Assembly (NCBI GenBank): GCA_020160915.1
Contig: JAIUPK010000002.1
Location: forward strand, 1 to 64,000
Reading direction: 5' to 3'
Origin: Actinomycetota bacterium
GTDB lineage: Bacteria > Actinomycetota > Actinomycetes > Actinomycetales > Microbacteriaceae
Length of the DNA stretch: 64,000 nucleotides
Below are positions 51,738 through 60,776 of this stretch, one piece after another. Made by a program: the position numbers and the translations under genes. Each line of letters starts with the position of its first letter. The stretch's first letter is position 1. The notes under the pieces were generated by a model that had not been told where the DNA came from, did no database searches, and worked only from the letters and a program-made list of their open reading frames with translations.

Positions 51738-52979
51738 GTGCGAATCCTCGTCCTCGGCTCCGGTGCCCGCGAGCACGCCATCATCACGTCCCTGCTCAGC
51801 GAGCCGACCGCCCACGAGATCACTGCTGCCCCCGGCAACGCCGGCATCGCTGCGGTCGTGCCGGTCGTCGCACTCGACCCCACCCGCGGTGATGTCGTGA
51901 GCGCCTACGCGCTCGACAACGACATCGACCTGGTGGTGATCGGACCCGAGGCCCCGCTCGTCGCCGGCGTCGCCGACGCCCTGCGCCAGCGCGGCATCGC
52001 AGTCTTCGGGCCGGGCAAGGCGGCCGCAGCCCTCGAGGGCAGCAAGACCTTCGCCAAGCGCATCATGGATGACGCGGGCGTACCCACCGGCAAGGCCACC
52101 CGAGCGGGCACCATCGAGGAGGCCGTGGCAGCCATCGACGAGTACGGCGCGCCCTACGTCGTGAAGGCCGACGGACTCGCTGCCGGCAAGGGCGTGCTCG
52201 TCACCGAGGACAGGGACGCCGCCGTCGCCCACGCCGACTTCTGGCTCGCCCACGGCGCCGTGCTGGTCGAGGAGTTCCTCTCCGGGCAGGAGGTCTCGCT
52301 GTTCCTGCTCAGCGACGGCCACACCGTGCTGCCGCTCTCGCCCGCCCAAGACTACAAGCGGGTGTTCGACGGCGACGAGGGCCCGAACACCGGCGGCATG
52401 GGTGCGTACTCGCCCCTGCCGTGGCTGCCCGAGGGCTTCGTCGACGAGGTGATCGACACCGTCGCCATCCCGACCGTGCGCCAGCTGGCGAGCGAGCGCA
52501 CCCCCTTCATCGGGCTGCTGTACTGCGGCCTGATCGTCACGCCGAAGGGCGTGAAGGTCATCGAGTTCAACGCGCGCTTCGGCGACCCCGAGACGCAGGT
52601 CGTGCTGCCCCGGCTGAAGACCCCGCTCAGCCAGTTGCTGTTCGCGACGGCGAGCGGCGAACTGGCATCGCAGCCGCGCCCCGAGTTCAGCGACGACGTC
52701 GCCGTCACTGTCGTGCTGGCGAGCGAGGGCTATCCCGAGGAGCCCGTCACCGGTCGACCGATCACCGGACTCTCGGACGTGCAGAACGTGACCATCGCAC
52801 ACGCGGCCACCGCCCTCGTCGACGGTACCTATGTCGCCACCGGCGGCCGCGTGCTCAGCGTCGTCGCCACCGGGCGCACCTTCTCCGAGGCCCGCGCCCG
52901 GGTGTACCTCGCACTCGACGCGATCCACCTCCAAGGTGGTCACTACCGCCGCGACATCGCCGTGCGGGTGAGCGAATGA
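51738..52979 (+). CDS. purD: Phosphoribosylamine-glycine ligase PurD
   Basis: 413 residues, GTG start. An ATP-grasp enzyme joining glycine to phosphoribosylamine. [12 protein letters not shown] at the start, [30 protein letters not shown] (ATP loop) and [17 protein letters not shown] (metal ligands) are diagnostic. Its stop overlaps the purC start by four bases. Confidence 0.96.
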   Translation: MRILVLGSGAREHAIITSLLSEPTAHEITAAPGNAGIAAVVPVVALDPTRGDVVSAYALDNDIDLVVIGPEAPLVAGVADALRQRGIAVFGPGKAAAALEGSKTFAKRIMDDAGVPTGKATRAGTIEEAVAAIDEYGAPYVVKADGLAAGKGVLVTEDRDAAVAHADFWLAHGAVLVEEFLSGQEVSLFLLSDGHTVLPLSPAQDYKRVFDGDEGPNTGGMGAYSPLPWLPEGFVDEVIDTVAIPTVRQLASERTPFIGLLYCGLIVTPKGVKVIEFNARFGDPETQVVLPRLKTPLSQLLFATASGELASQPRPEFSDDVAVTVVLASEGYPEEPVTGRPITGLSDVQNVTIAHAATALVDGTYVATGGRVLSVVATGRTFSEARARVYLALDAIHLQGGHYRRDIAVRVSE

Positions 52980-53815
52980 CGCTGCCGGGCTGGCACCACG
53001 TCTACTCCGGCAAGGTGCGCGACCTCTACGAGAATCCCGACCAACCGGGACGGATGCTCGTGGTGGCGAGCGACCGCGTGAGTGCGTTCGACCACGTGCT
53101 TCAGCCGGGCATCCCGGGTAAGGGCGCACTGCTGACCCGCCTCAGCCTCTGGTGGTTCGCCCAGCTCGACGTTCCCAACCACCTGGTGGCCGATGCGGGA
53201 ACCTTCCCCGCCAACGCGATGCTCGTGAAGAAGCTCGACATGTACCCGATCGAATGCGTGGTGCGCGGCTACCTGTCGGGCAGCGGCTGGATCGAGTACC
53301 AGAGCTCGCAGAGCGTGTGCGGCATCGCCCTGCCCGCGGGACTGAGCGACGGCGACCGCCTGCCCGAGCCGATCTACACGCCCGCGTGGAAGGCCCCGAT
53401 GGGCGAACACGACGAGAACATCACCTACGAGCGCACCGTGGAGTTGGTGGGATCCGCGGCGGCGGCCGCGCTGCGGGAGACGTCGCTGAAGGTGTTCGCC
53501 GCGGCATCCGGGATCGCCGAGGCGAAGGGCGTGATACTCGCCGACACCAAGTTCGAGTTCGGTGCCGACCCGGTGACCGGCGAGTTGACCCTTGCCGACG
53601 AGGTGCTCACCTCCGACAGCAGCCGGTACTGGGATGCCGCGCTCTACTCCACCGGCGAGCGCACCGCGAGCTTCGACAAGCAGATCGTGCGCAACTGGCT
53701 CTCCGCGCACTGGGACAAGCGGGGCACGCCGCCCGCGCTTCCACAGGAGATCGTCGAGCAGACCGCCGCTCGGTACCGCGAGCTCATCGAGCGGCTCACC
53801 GGTTCCGCGGAATAG
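52976..53815 (+). CDS. purC: SAICAR synthetase PurC
   Basis: 279 residues from the ATG at 52976, overlapping the purD stop. It joins aspartate to CAIR with ATP. YSGKVRDLYE (nucleotide loop), DRVSAFDHVL, PIECVVRGYLSGSGW and LADTKFEFG are the family landmarks. The TAG stop lies within the palindrome preceding the VOC gene. In many actinobacteria purS and purQ are close by; here they are 7.6 kb away. Confidence 0.96.
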   Translation: MTLPGWHHVYSGKVRDLYENPDQPGRMLVVASDRVSAFDHVLQPGIPGKGALLTRLSLWWFAQLDVPNHLVADAGTFPANAMLVKKLDMYPIECVVRGYLSGSGWIEYQSSQSVCGIALPAGLSDGDRLPEPIYTPAWKAPMGEHDENITYERTVELVGSAAAAALRETSLKVFAAASGIAEAKGVILADTKFEFGADPVTGELTLADEVLTSDSSRYWDAALYSTGERTASFDKQIVRNWLSAHWDKRGTPPALPQEIVEQTAARYRELIERLTGSAE

Positions 53816-53834
53816 TTGAGAGTTCAACTATGTT
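53813..53834 (+). promoter_or_regulatory. Candidate operator/promoter of the VOC gene
   Basis: TAGTTGA-GAGT-TCAACTA (53813-53830) is a palindrome with seven-base arms, of the TTGA/TCAA kind often bound by MarR-family repressors. It begins on the purC stop codon and overlaps a TATGTT -10 hexamer at 53829-53834; the VOC ATG lies nine bases later behind GGGGGTGA. Control by a MarR protein encoded elsewhere is inferred. Confidence 0.55.
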
Positions 53835-53843
53835 GGGGGTGAC

Positions 53844-54707
53844 ATGAACGACATCCTCGCCGCTGACACCGCCATGGGTCCGGTCACCCTGCGCGTCGGC
53901 AACCTCGACGCCATGACCGCCTACTACCGGGATGGCGTCGCCCTCCAGGTGCTCGAGCAGGCCGGACCGCGCGTCACCCTCGGCCGCGGCACGACTCCCG
54001 TGGTGATCCTCGAGCATGCGCCGGAGCTCGTGCACGCGAGCCCGCGCGACGCCGGACTATTCCACACGGCCATCCTCTTCGATAGCGAGGAGGCGCTCGC
54101 GGCGGCGGTCTACTCCGTCGCGCGCAAGTATCCGAACACGTTCACGGGCAGCAGCGACCATCTCGTGAGCAAGGCGTTCTACTTCTCCGACCCGGAGGGC
54201 AACGGCGTAGAGCTGTACTGGGACCGCGAGCGCTCGGCGTGGAGCTGGGCGCACGGCAGCATCGAGATGTCGACCCTCTACCTCGACCCCAACGCGTTCC
54301 TCCAGGAGAACCTCACCGAGGCCGCCGCCGAGGAGCCGCTCATCGGCGGGGCACGGGTCGGGCATGTGCACCTGCAGGTCGGCGACATCCCGAGTGCCCG
54401 CGACTTCTATGTGACGACCCTCGGATTCGAGGAGACCGCGGCCTACGGACCCCAGGCACTGTTCGTCAGCGCGGGCGGGTACCACCACCACATGGCGATG
54501 AACACCTGGAACAGCGCCGGCGCCGGCCGTCGCGGCGTGGGCCTCGGGCTCGCGCAGGTCGACATCGAGGTGCCGGGTGCTGACGATCTGGGGCAGCTCA
54601 TCGAGCGCGCCAAGCACCACGGAATCGAGACCCGCGACGATGGACGCACGGTGAGCGTGGATGACCCGTGGGGCAATCTGATCCGGGTGGCCGCGCCGGT
54701 CGAGTAG
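53844..54707 (+). CDS. Two-domain VOC family protein (CatE/extradiol dioxygenase-like)
   Basis: 287 residues with two vicinal-oxygen-chelate modules, residues 8-125 (VTLRVGNLDAMTAYYRDGVALQVLE, FHTAILF, DPEGNGVELYW) and 165-283 (VGHVHLQVGDIPSARDFYVTTLGFE, HHHMAMNTW, DPWGNLIRV). The His/Glu metal ligands are in place. Relatives include CatE-type catechol or hydroquinone ring-cleavage enzymes regulated by MarR proteins in response to quinones. The final GTC GAG TAG belongs to a tandem repeat. Confidence 0.82.
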   Translation: MNDILAADTAMGPVTLRVGNLDAMTAYYRDGVALQVLEQAGPRVTLGRGTTPVVILEHAPELVHASPRDAGLFHTAILFDSEEALAAAVYSVARKYPNTFTGSSDHLVSKAFYFSDPEGNGVELYWDRERSAWSWAHGSIEMSTLYLDPNAFLQENLTEAAAEEPLIGGARVGHVHLQVGDIPSARDFYVTTLGFEETAAYGPQALFVSAGGYHHHMAMNTWNSAGAGRRGVGLGLAQVDIEVPGADDLGQLIERAKHHGIETRDDGRTVSVDDPWGNLIRVAAPVE

Positions 54708-54815
54708 CGCCGGTCGTGCCTCAGCCGGTCGAGCAGAGCCGGTCGTACCTCAGCCGGTCGAGTAGCGCCGGTCGTACCTCAGCCGGTCGAGTAGCGCGAA
54801 GCGCGTATCGAGACC
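54695..54815. repeat. 29-bp tandem array ending in a type A repeat
   Basis: Units starting GCCGGTCGAG at 54695, 54724, 54753 and 54782 have an exact 29-base period, with the tail GCCGGTCGTACCTCA. The last unit continues into a full type A palindrome ending GTATCGAGACC at 54815. The first unit gives the TAG stop of the VOC gene. The array looks like slipped duplication of a repeat half. Confidence 0.9.
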
Positions 54816-54826
54816 CCGCTGCCCGC

Positions 54827-55936
54827 TCACTCCGACGAGTGCGGATCCCAGATCGTCCAGAGCGCGGTGGCAATCGGGAAGCGGTTGGAGAGGTGCCCGT
54901 TGCACATCACGGTGATCGTCGTGTGCCGGTCGGCGGAGACGGTGAAGTCGGTTATGAAGCCACCCATGCGGCCGGTGTGCTTGAGGTCACCGTTCGGCTC
55001 GATGTTGATGCCGGCGGCGTAGAGCTCGCCCGGACCCTCCTCGCCCTCGTCGACGGCGCCGACGGAGAAGTCGTCCTGGATGATGTCGCCCGCGCGGTAC
55101 TGGTCGCCCCAGCGGGCCAGCTCCGACGCCGTCGTGATGATGCCGGTGTGGCCGTACGAGGTCCAGCCGGCCTCCTGCAGCTGGATGTCGTCGTCGTAGC
55201 TGAGCGCGATGTCCGCGGCGTGCAGGGTGGGTGCGAGCACCATCTCGAGGTCGAGCGGGGTGAAGATGCGTTCCGCGAGGAAGTCGGGCAGCGTCTGGCC
55301 GCTCACCCGCGCGACCACCTCGGCCAGCAGCACGTAGTTCGAGTTCGAGTACAGGAACCCGGTGCCGGGCTCGAGCTCGGTCTCGCGACGGATCGCATCA
55401 ACGGTCATGGTCTGGTCGGCGAAGTCGGAGAAGCCGACGTCGATGTCGTCGAGCTCGACCCAGTAGTCGGGGATGCGACTGGTCTGATGCATGAGCTGAT
55501 CGAGCGTCACCGAGGCGCCCCAGTCCGGCAGCCCGTCGACGTAGTTCGCGATCGGGTCGGCGAGCGAGAGCTTGCCCTCGCGCTGCAGCATGAGGATCGC
55601 GGTCGCCGTGAACTGCTTCGACACCGAGGCGATGTCGAAGCGGGTGTCGGTGGTCACCGGGATGCCCGCATTCACGTCAGCGAGTCCGCCAGCGCCCGCC
55701 CACAGCACGGTGCCGTCCACCGCAACGGCGGCGGAGCATCCGGGCTGGTCGGCTGGCGCGAGGGCGGTGATCACCCGGTCGCTGGCGCGGGCCTGCTGGA
55801 GCAGCTGGTCACGTGCAGAGGTCGGGCGGGCGCGCAGGTCGACGGGGGTCATGTCGGGTGTTGGGGCGGCGCATCCGGAGAGTGCCACGAGCGCGGCGCC
55901 GACCAGCAGCGCCAGCACAACCCGCGGCGTTCTCAT
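54827..55936 (-). CDS. Secreted serine hydrolase lipoprotein (beta-lactamase family)
   Basis: 369 residues from the ATG at 55936, with a signal peptide ending in the lipobox LSGC. The penicillin-binding-type motifs are SVSK (nucleophile Ser and Lys), YSN and HTG, the usual variants of class C-like esterases/peptidases. It is anchored outside the membrane; it could cleave D-amino-acid peptides or esters. It follows a related gene by one base, suggesting an ancient tandem duplication. Confidence 0.85.
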   Translation of the reverse strand: MRTPRVVLALLVGAALVALSGCAAPTPDMTPVDLRARPTSARDQLLQQARASDRVITALAPADQPGCSAAVAVDGTVLWAGAGGLADVNAGIPVTTDTRFDIASVSKQFTATAILMLQREGKLSLADPIANYVDGLPDWGASVTLDQLMHQTSRIPDYWVELDDIDVGFSDFADQTMTVDAIRRETELEPGTGFLYSNSNYVLLAEVVARVSGQTLPDFLAERIFTPLDLEMVLAPTLHAADIALSYDDDIQLQEAGWTSYGHTGIITTASELARWGDQYRAGDIIQDDFSVGAVDEGEEGPGELYAAGINIEPNGDLKHTGRMGGFITDFTVSADRHTTITVMCNGHLSNRFPIATALWTIWDPHSSE

Positions 55937-55937
55937 C

Positions 55938-56948
55938 TCAGCCGCCGAGCCTCTCGTCGAGCTCCTGGATGACCGGCCACGCGCCCTCCTCGGTGTTGGA
56001 GAGCACGACGATGTCGAGGCCCTCCGCAAGGTAGTGGCGCACGATCCCGGATGCCCCGGGGTTGATGCCGTCCTTGTAGTACGAGCGCACAGTGCCGTCT
56101 TCGTTCATGTCGAACTCGAGGCCGAAGCCGTACCAGGTCGCCTCGTCGTGCTCGACCTGGGGCAGCAGGAACTCGGTCGTGAACTCGGCGTTGAGCAGCT
56201 CACCGCCACGCACCGCCTGGATGAAGCGCACGAGGTCGGCCGCCGTGACGTGCGCGCCACCGTCCGGGGATCCGATCGGCGGGTAGCTGTAGATGTTGGA
56301 GCACCAGACGCCGTCGATGAGGTCCCACCCCTCCGCGACGCGCGGAGCCGCTTCTCGACGGTCGTAGAAGCCGGAGTCGAGCATCCCGGCCCGAATGAAG
56401 ACCTCGTCGAACACGTACTGCCGATACGACTGGCCGGTCACCCGCTCGATGGCGAGCCCGGCAAGCACGTAGCCGACGTTGCAGTACCGGCACTCGACGC
56501 CGGGTGCGGCGAGCGGCTCCTTGTGGGCGAACTGGGGCAGGAAGTCCGCCGTCTCGATGATCGCGTAGTTGGGCTTCTCGAGGAACAGGTCCTCGTACTT
56601 CTCGCCCGCCTCCTCGTCGGCGTCGTCCGCGATGCCGCTCGTGTGCGTGAGCAGATGCAGCAGGGTGACGTCGGGGCTGATCGTCGTGCCCTCGAGGTCG
56701 ACATAGTGGTGGATCGAGGTCTCGAGGTCGAGTTCGCCCTTGCCCACCAGGTGCAGCACCGCCGCGCTCGTGAAGAGCTTGGTGATCGAGGCGGTGTCGA
56801 AACGGGTGTCCAGGGTGTTCGGGATGCCCCACCGCGGCGTCGCGAGGCCGGTCGCCGCCTCGTACACGGTCGTCGGACCGCGGCGCACGAGCACGACCCC
56901 CGAGAACTGCTGCTCGGCCAGGAACTCGTCGAGTCCGGAAGTCTCCAT
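55938..56948 (-). CDS. Serine hydrolase (beta-lactamase family), cytoplasmic
   Basis: 336 residues with no signal peptide. SITK supplies the nucleophile, YCN the second motif; GVVLVRRGPTTVYEAATG opens the fold. It resembles the downstream lipoprotein in plan but differs in location. Cytoplasmic members act on esters or D-peptides. It is the first gene of a two-gene unit, divergent from the SGNH hydrolase gene. Confidence 0.83.
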   Translation of the reverse strand: METSGLDEFLAEQQFSGVVLVRRGPTTVYEAATGLATPRWGIPNTLDTRFDTASITKLFTSAAVLHLVGKGELDLETSIHHYVDLEGTTISPDVTLLHLLTHTSGIADDADEEAGEKYEDLFLEKPNYAIIETADFLPQFAHKEPLAAPGVECRYCNVGYVLAGLAIERVTGQSYRQYVFDEVFIRAGMLDSGFYDRREAAPRVAEGWDLIDGVWCSNIYSYPPIGSPDGGAHVTAADLVRFIQAVRGGELLNAEFTTEFLLPQVEHDEATWYGFGLEFDMNEDGTVRSYYKDGINPGASGIVRHYLAEGLDIVVLSNTEEGAWPVIQELDERLGG

Positions 56949-57015
56949 CCCCCGAGCCTACCGATCGGGTCGGCGGCGGGCGCTAGAGGCAATGGCTTCG
57001 CCCTACGATGGGCGC

Positions 57016-57771
57016 GTGAGCACCCTGCACCGCCTCAGCCGCGTGGCCATGATCCCGGTCGCGCCCGTGCTGGTGGCGCAAGGTCGCCGCCTGCGGCGCG
57101 ACACCCCCCGACTGCCGGATGCCGCCTCCCCCTGGCACGGCACCGTCGCCGGTCCCCGGCCGCTGAGCCTCCTCGTGCTGGGGGATTCGACGGCCGCCGG
57201 CGTGGGCGCCGACACCCAGGATGACGCGCTGCCCGGCCACCTCGGCCGCGAGCTGGCGGCCCGCACCGGCCGCGGCGTGCAGTGGGGCGCGATCGGCGAG
57301 AACGGCGCCGATGCCCGGGAACTCATCGAGCGCTATCTGGATGACGCGACGAGCGCGACCTACGACGTGGTGTTCTTGAGCGTGGGGGCCAACGACGCGC
57401 TCGGCATCCGGTCGCGGGGTGCTTTTGTTCGCGACATCCGCCACCTGCTGAGCCGGCTGCGCGCCGCGAGCCCCGACGCGGTGATTCTGGTGAGCTCGCT
57501 GCCCGCGTTCTTCCGGTTCGAGCTGCTGCCGCAGCCGCTCAAATGGAACCTCTACCTGCACTCCACGAGCCTGGAGAACGCCGCCCGCGCGGTCGTGGCA
57601 ACCATGACCGGCGTACACATGTCACCGCCCCCGCCGCCGTACACCGACGGCTTCTTCGCCAGCGACCTGTTCCACCCGAGCGCTGACGGCTACCGGGACT
57701 GGGCGCGCTTCGCGATCGAGGATGCCGCTGAAGCCGGGGCCCTGCGTAGCCTGATGGCTACCTCAGGCTAG
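57016..57771 (+). CDS. SGNH/GDSL hydrolase family protein
   Basis: 251 residues from the GTG at 57016; an ATG at 56992 is in frame and possible. Block I is LVLGDSTAAGVG (Ser nucleophile), block III SVGANDALG (Asn) and block V DLFHPSADGY (Asp and His). It starts with a hydrophobic but unclear anchor region. It likely removes acyl or acetyl esters. TACGAT six bases before the GTG would suit a leaderless transcript. Its end overlaps the convergent PhnX-like gene by nine bases. Confidence 0.85.
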   Translation: MSTLHRLSRVAMIPVAPVLVAQGRRLRRDTPRLPDAASPWHGTVAGPRPLSLLVLGDSTAAGVGADTQDDALPGHLGRELAARTGRGVQWGAIGENGADARELIERYLDDATSATYDVVFLSVGANDALGIRSRGAFVRDIRHLLSRLRAASPDAVILVSSLPAFFRFELLPQPLKWNLYLHSTSLENAARAVVATMTGVHMSPPPPPYTDGFFASDLFHPSADGYRDWARFAIEDAAEAGALRSLMATSG

Positions 57772-58428
57772 GGCCGCGGGCAACTCAGCAACGCTGCCGA
57801 GCACGAGATCGGCGCCGGCCTCGCGCAGGCGCTGTTCGTCACGCCCGCCGGTGAGAACCCCGACCACCAGACCGGCACCGGCAGCACGGCCGCTCGCGGC
57901 ATCCGACTCGGTGTCGCCCACGACCACCATGGCTGCCACCGAGCTGGTGCCGGTGCGCAGCAGCGCCGTGAGCGGAAGGTCGGGAGCAGGCCGACCGCGA
58001 CCCGCGTCGTCGGGGGTGAGCACGGCATCCGCGAGCCCCACCCAGCCGAGCGACTCGATGATCGCGTCGGCGGTGGCGTGCGAGAACCCGGTGGTGAAGG
58101 CGATCGCCAGTCCGGTGGCCTTGAGCGAGCGGATGGCATCCTCCGCCCCCGGGATCGGCTCGCACCGACCCTCCTCGATGAGCGCGCGGAAAGCGCCCTC
58201 GAACGCCGCGTTCATGGCCTGGGCCGTCTCCTCGTCACCCAGCCCGCGGAAGACATCGATCTTGGACTGCCCCATGGTGGCGCGAACGTGCTCCATGGCG
58301 GCATCGCGGCCTTCCTCGGTGGCGACGACGGTGTCCCAGGCGCGGGCGAAGGCGGCCTCGACGAGGCCGTCGTCGACGACTGTCGTGCCGGCCATGTCGA
58401 GCACGACGAGTTCGAACGGGGTGGTCAT
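57763..58428 (-). CDS. PhnX-like (phosphonatase-like) HAD hydrolase
   Basis: 221 residues. The HAD nucleophile is Asp11 in LDMAGTTV; the cap region has GQSKID with Lys56 where phosphonoacetaldehyde hydrolase forms a Schiff base; GDTESD is the metal site. This is the PhnX-like subgroup that accompanies an FAD oxidoreductase, as here (ATG overlapping its stop). A role in splitting phosphonoacetaldehyde to acetaldehyde and phosphate is likely but a related aldehyde is possible. Confidence 0.75.
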   Translation of the reverse strand: MTTPFELVVLDMAGTTVVDDGLVEAAFARAWDTVVATEEGRDAAMEHVRATMGQSKIDVFRGLGDEETAQAMNAAFEGAFRALIEEGRCEPIPGAEDAIRSLKATGLAIAFTTGFSHATADAIIESLGWVGLADAVLTPDDAGRGRPAPDLPLTALLRTGTSSVAAMVVVGDTESDAASGRAAGAGLVVGVLTGGRDEQRLREAGADLVLGSVAELPAALA

Positions 58429-59525
58429 GGTGCTCCTCTGGTTGATGAGAACAGGTCGCTGATCACGGATTCGCCCAGCCCCAGGCCGGTCGTCATTCCG
58501 ATGCCGGTGGTCACGGCGACCACCCGAACCCCGTCGGCGGGTGCCTCGATCAGGAACTCGGCCGGCGCCGACGCGTAGACCCCCTGCCAGCGTTCGCGCA
58601 CGGTGATCGGGCGGCCGAATAGGTCGACGGTCAACCCCTCCAGAACCGAAAATGATGCCTCGGGCTGGAATGGCGAGACCGCTGCATCACGCACGTGGGT
58701 GTCGCCGATCACGAGCGTTCCGTCGGGACGCTCGGTGTACATCTGGTTGATGTCCAGTTCGAGCAGTTCCGGATGCTCGCGCTCGAACCTCGCTCGCACC
58801 GCCGCCGCCGAGGGTGCCGACGCGAACGCCGAGTAGCGCAGCATCGTCGATCCGGTCAGCAGGGGCAGCCCCAGCCCGACACCCTCGGCGAGAAGCATGT
58901 CGAGGGCGCAGCGCACGACGCCGTAGCGCTCAGCGAGTTCCGGATAGAGCTGGTCGACATCGAAGTTGACGGCAACGACGATCGCCTGAGCCCGGATCGG
59001 TCCGCGACTGGTGTGGAGCACCCCGGTCTCCGCCCCCAGCGCCGCGGTGCGCCAGCGGAACTCGACGCCCCGCTCGCCGAGATGCCGCGCGATGGCCGGT
59101 GCGGCCTCGCGCGGGTCGACCTGCAGATCGAGTGGGCTGCGCATGCCGCCGATCGCACCCACGACGGGCGCGGCGTCTGTCACCTCGCGGGCAGTGAGCA
59201 GCTCGCCGACGCCCGACTCCTCGAGCACGGCCAGCTCGTCGTCGGCCCGCGCGACCATGAGCGAGCCGCTCTCGCGCAGCCAGAATCCCGCGGCCTCGGC
59301 CAGGCGCATCCAGATGCCGCGGGACAGGTCGGCGTAGTGGCGGGCATCCCCGACGTGCATCCCGACGCCGACATGCCCGAAGTTGCGCACGCTCGACCCG
59401 GTGATCTGGGTGGATCTCTCGACCACGACGACGCGCAGGCCTCGCCGCGCGGCCGCCTCCGCGTGGGCGAGGCCGACGATTCCGGCGCCCACGACCGCGA
59501 GATCGAAGCTGTCGTCGTCAGCCAT
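58425..59525 (-). CDS. FAD-dependent oxidoreductase, HpnW/PbfD-like
   Basis: 366 residues of the DAO superfamily: FDLAVVGAGIVGLAHAEAA binds FAD, SSVRNFGHVGVG and the closing ATTGIGMTTGLGLG-type segment are typical. It is the TIGR03364-type enzyme linked to PhnX-like hydrolases; characterised relatives oxidise 2-aminoethylphosphonate or N-methylated forms to phosphonoacetaldehyde. It lies between an MFS gene and the PhnX-like gene, all on one strand, with a 4-base overlap. Substrate is inferred. Confidence 0.78.
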   Translation of the reverse strand: MADDDSFDLAVVGAGIVGLAHAEAAARRGLRVVVVERSTQITGSSVRNFGHVGVGMHVGDARHYADLSRGIWMRLAEAAGFWLRESGSLMVARADDELAVLEESGVGELLTAREVTDAAPVVGAIGGMRSPLDLQVDPREAAPAIARHLGERGVEFRWRTAALGAETGVLHTSRGPIRAQAIVVAVNFDVDQLYPELAERYGVVRCALDMLLAEGVGLGLPLLTGSTMLRYSAFASAPSAAAVRARFEREHPELLELDINQMYTERPDGTLVIGDTHVRDAAVSPFQPEASFSVLEGLTVDLFGRPITVRERWQGVYASAPAEFLIEAPADGVRVVAVTTGIGMTTGLGLGESVISDLFSSTRGAP

Positions 59526-59540
59526 CGATGCTCGCAGTCA

Positions 59541-60749
59541 CTAGCGCACCGTCGCCACGCGTTGGCCCATCACGCCAGAGGCGAGCAGGATCACCAGCAC
59601 CAGCGCACCCGCCGCCCACGCGACGCCGGCGTAGCCGAGGAGGGCCAGCACCGGGCCGGCACTGGCGCCACCGACCGCGCCCGCGAGACTCATGATCGTG
59701 TCGGTGCGACCCTGCACCCGCACGCGGGCCTCACCCGTGACGAGGTCGGAGACCAGCGCGGAGCCGGACACCGTCGAGGCGCTCCACCCCAGCCCCAACA
59801 GCACGAGCGCGACGGTCACGGCGGCCGTGTTCTCCGGGGAGGTGCCGATCAGAAGCACCGAGATCGCGAACATCCCCTGGCCCGCCAGAATCACCGTGAG
59901 TCTGCCGAACCGGTCGCTGGCCCACCCGAACAGCGGCGACAGCGCGTACATGCCCGCGATGTGCAGGCTGATCGTGAAGCCGACGATCGTCAGGCTCGCG
60001 CCGTGGCTCGTCATGTGCACGGGGGTCATAGCCATGATCGAGACCATGACCGCGTGGCTGAGAGCGATCGTGCCGATGGCGAAGACGAGCGCCGACCGAC
60101 CGCGCACGATGCCCGCGTCCGCCGCCGGGGCCAGTGCGACCTCGCGGCCGCGGGCCAGGACGAGCGGGTCGGGGCGCAGGGCCACGAGGTAGAGACCGGC
60201 CGCTGCGAGCTGCGCGACGATCGCGATGACGAACGACCCGGTGTGTTCGGGCAGGCCGAGGGCGTTCTGGATGACGGTGCCCGGTCCCCACAGGTTGGGT
60301 CCGACGACCGCGCCGATCGTGGTCGACCACACCACGAGCGACAGGTCACGTCCGCGCCGCTCGGGGGAGGCGACATCCGTGGCCGCGAAGCGTGCCTGCA
60401 GGCCCACCGACGTGCCGACCCCCAGCAGGGCGAACGCGACGAGCAGCAGCGGGAAGGCGGAGAGCCCGGTCGCGACGACGGTGAGCACCGAGCCGAGCGC
60501 GGCGATCATCGCACCGAGCGCGAGGGCGGGTCGACGCCCGAGCCGAAGCGCGAAGCGAGCGAGCGGTATGGATGCCGCTGCCGCACCGAGAGTGCTGGCC
60601 ACCGCCGCGGCACCCGCGAACGCCTCCCCCGCCATCTCGGCGGCGATCACAGCACCGATCGCGAGGGTCGCACCCTGCCCGAGTCCCGCAAGCACCTGAC
60701 CGGTGACGAGCACCCGCACGATTCGGGTCTGCACTGCGGTATCACTCAC
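59541..60749 (-). CDS. MFS transporter of the phosphonate-like module
   Basis: 402 residues from the GTG at 60749; the longer open frame overlaps the divergent kinase gene and is not coding there. Twelve helices, with FGWASDRFGRLTVILAG as motif A. It is 15 bases upstream of the FAD oxidoreductase and probably imports or exports its substrate. The unrelated kinase gene starts 27 bases away on the other strand. Family is clear; substrate is a guess. Confidence 0.82.
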   Translation of the reverse strand: MSDTAVQTRIVRVLVTGQVLAGLGQGATLAIGAVIAAEMAGEAFAGAAAVASTLGAAAASIPLARFALRLGRRPALALGAMIAALGSVLTVVATGLSAFPLLLVAFALLGVGTSVGLQARFAATDVASPERRGRDLSLVVWSTTIGAVVGPNLWGPGTVIQNALGLPEHTGSFVIAIVAQLAAAGLYLVALRPDPLVLARGREVALAPAADAGIVRGRSALVFAIGTIALSHAVMVSIMAMTPVHMTSHGASLTIVGFTISLHIAGMYALSPLFGWASDRFGRLTVILAGQGMFAISVLLIGTSPENTAAVTVALVLLGLGWSASTVSGSALVSDLVTGEARVRVQGRTDTIMSLAGAVGGASAGPVLALLGYAGVAWAAGALVLVILLASGVMGQRVATVR

Positions 60750-60776
60750 CCGCCCAGTCTGCTCTAGCGTGAGGGC

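Noticed and set aside
54695-54815. Regular short repeats as a CRISPR array
   Set aside because: Units are contiguous with no unique spacers and derive from a palindromic repeat; no cas genes are near.
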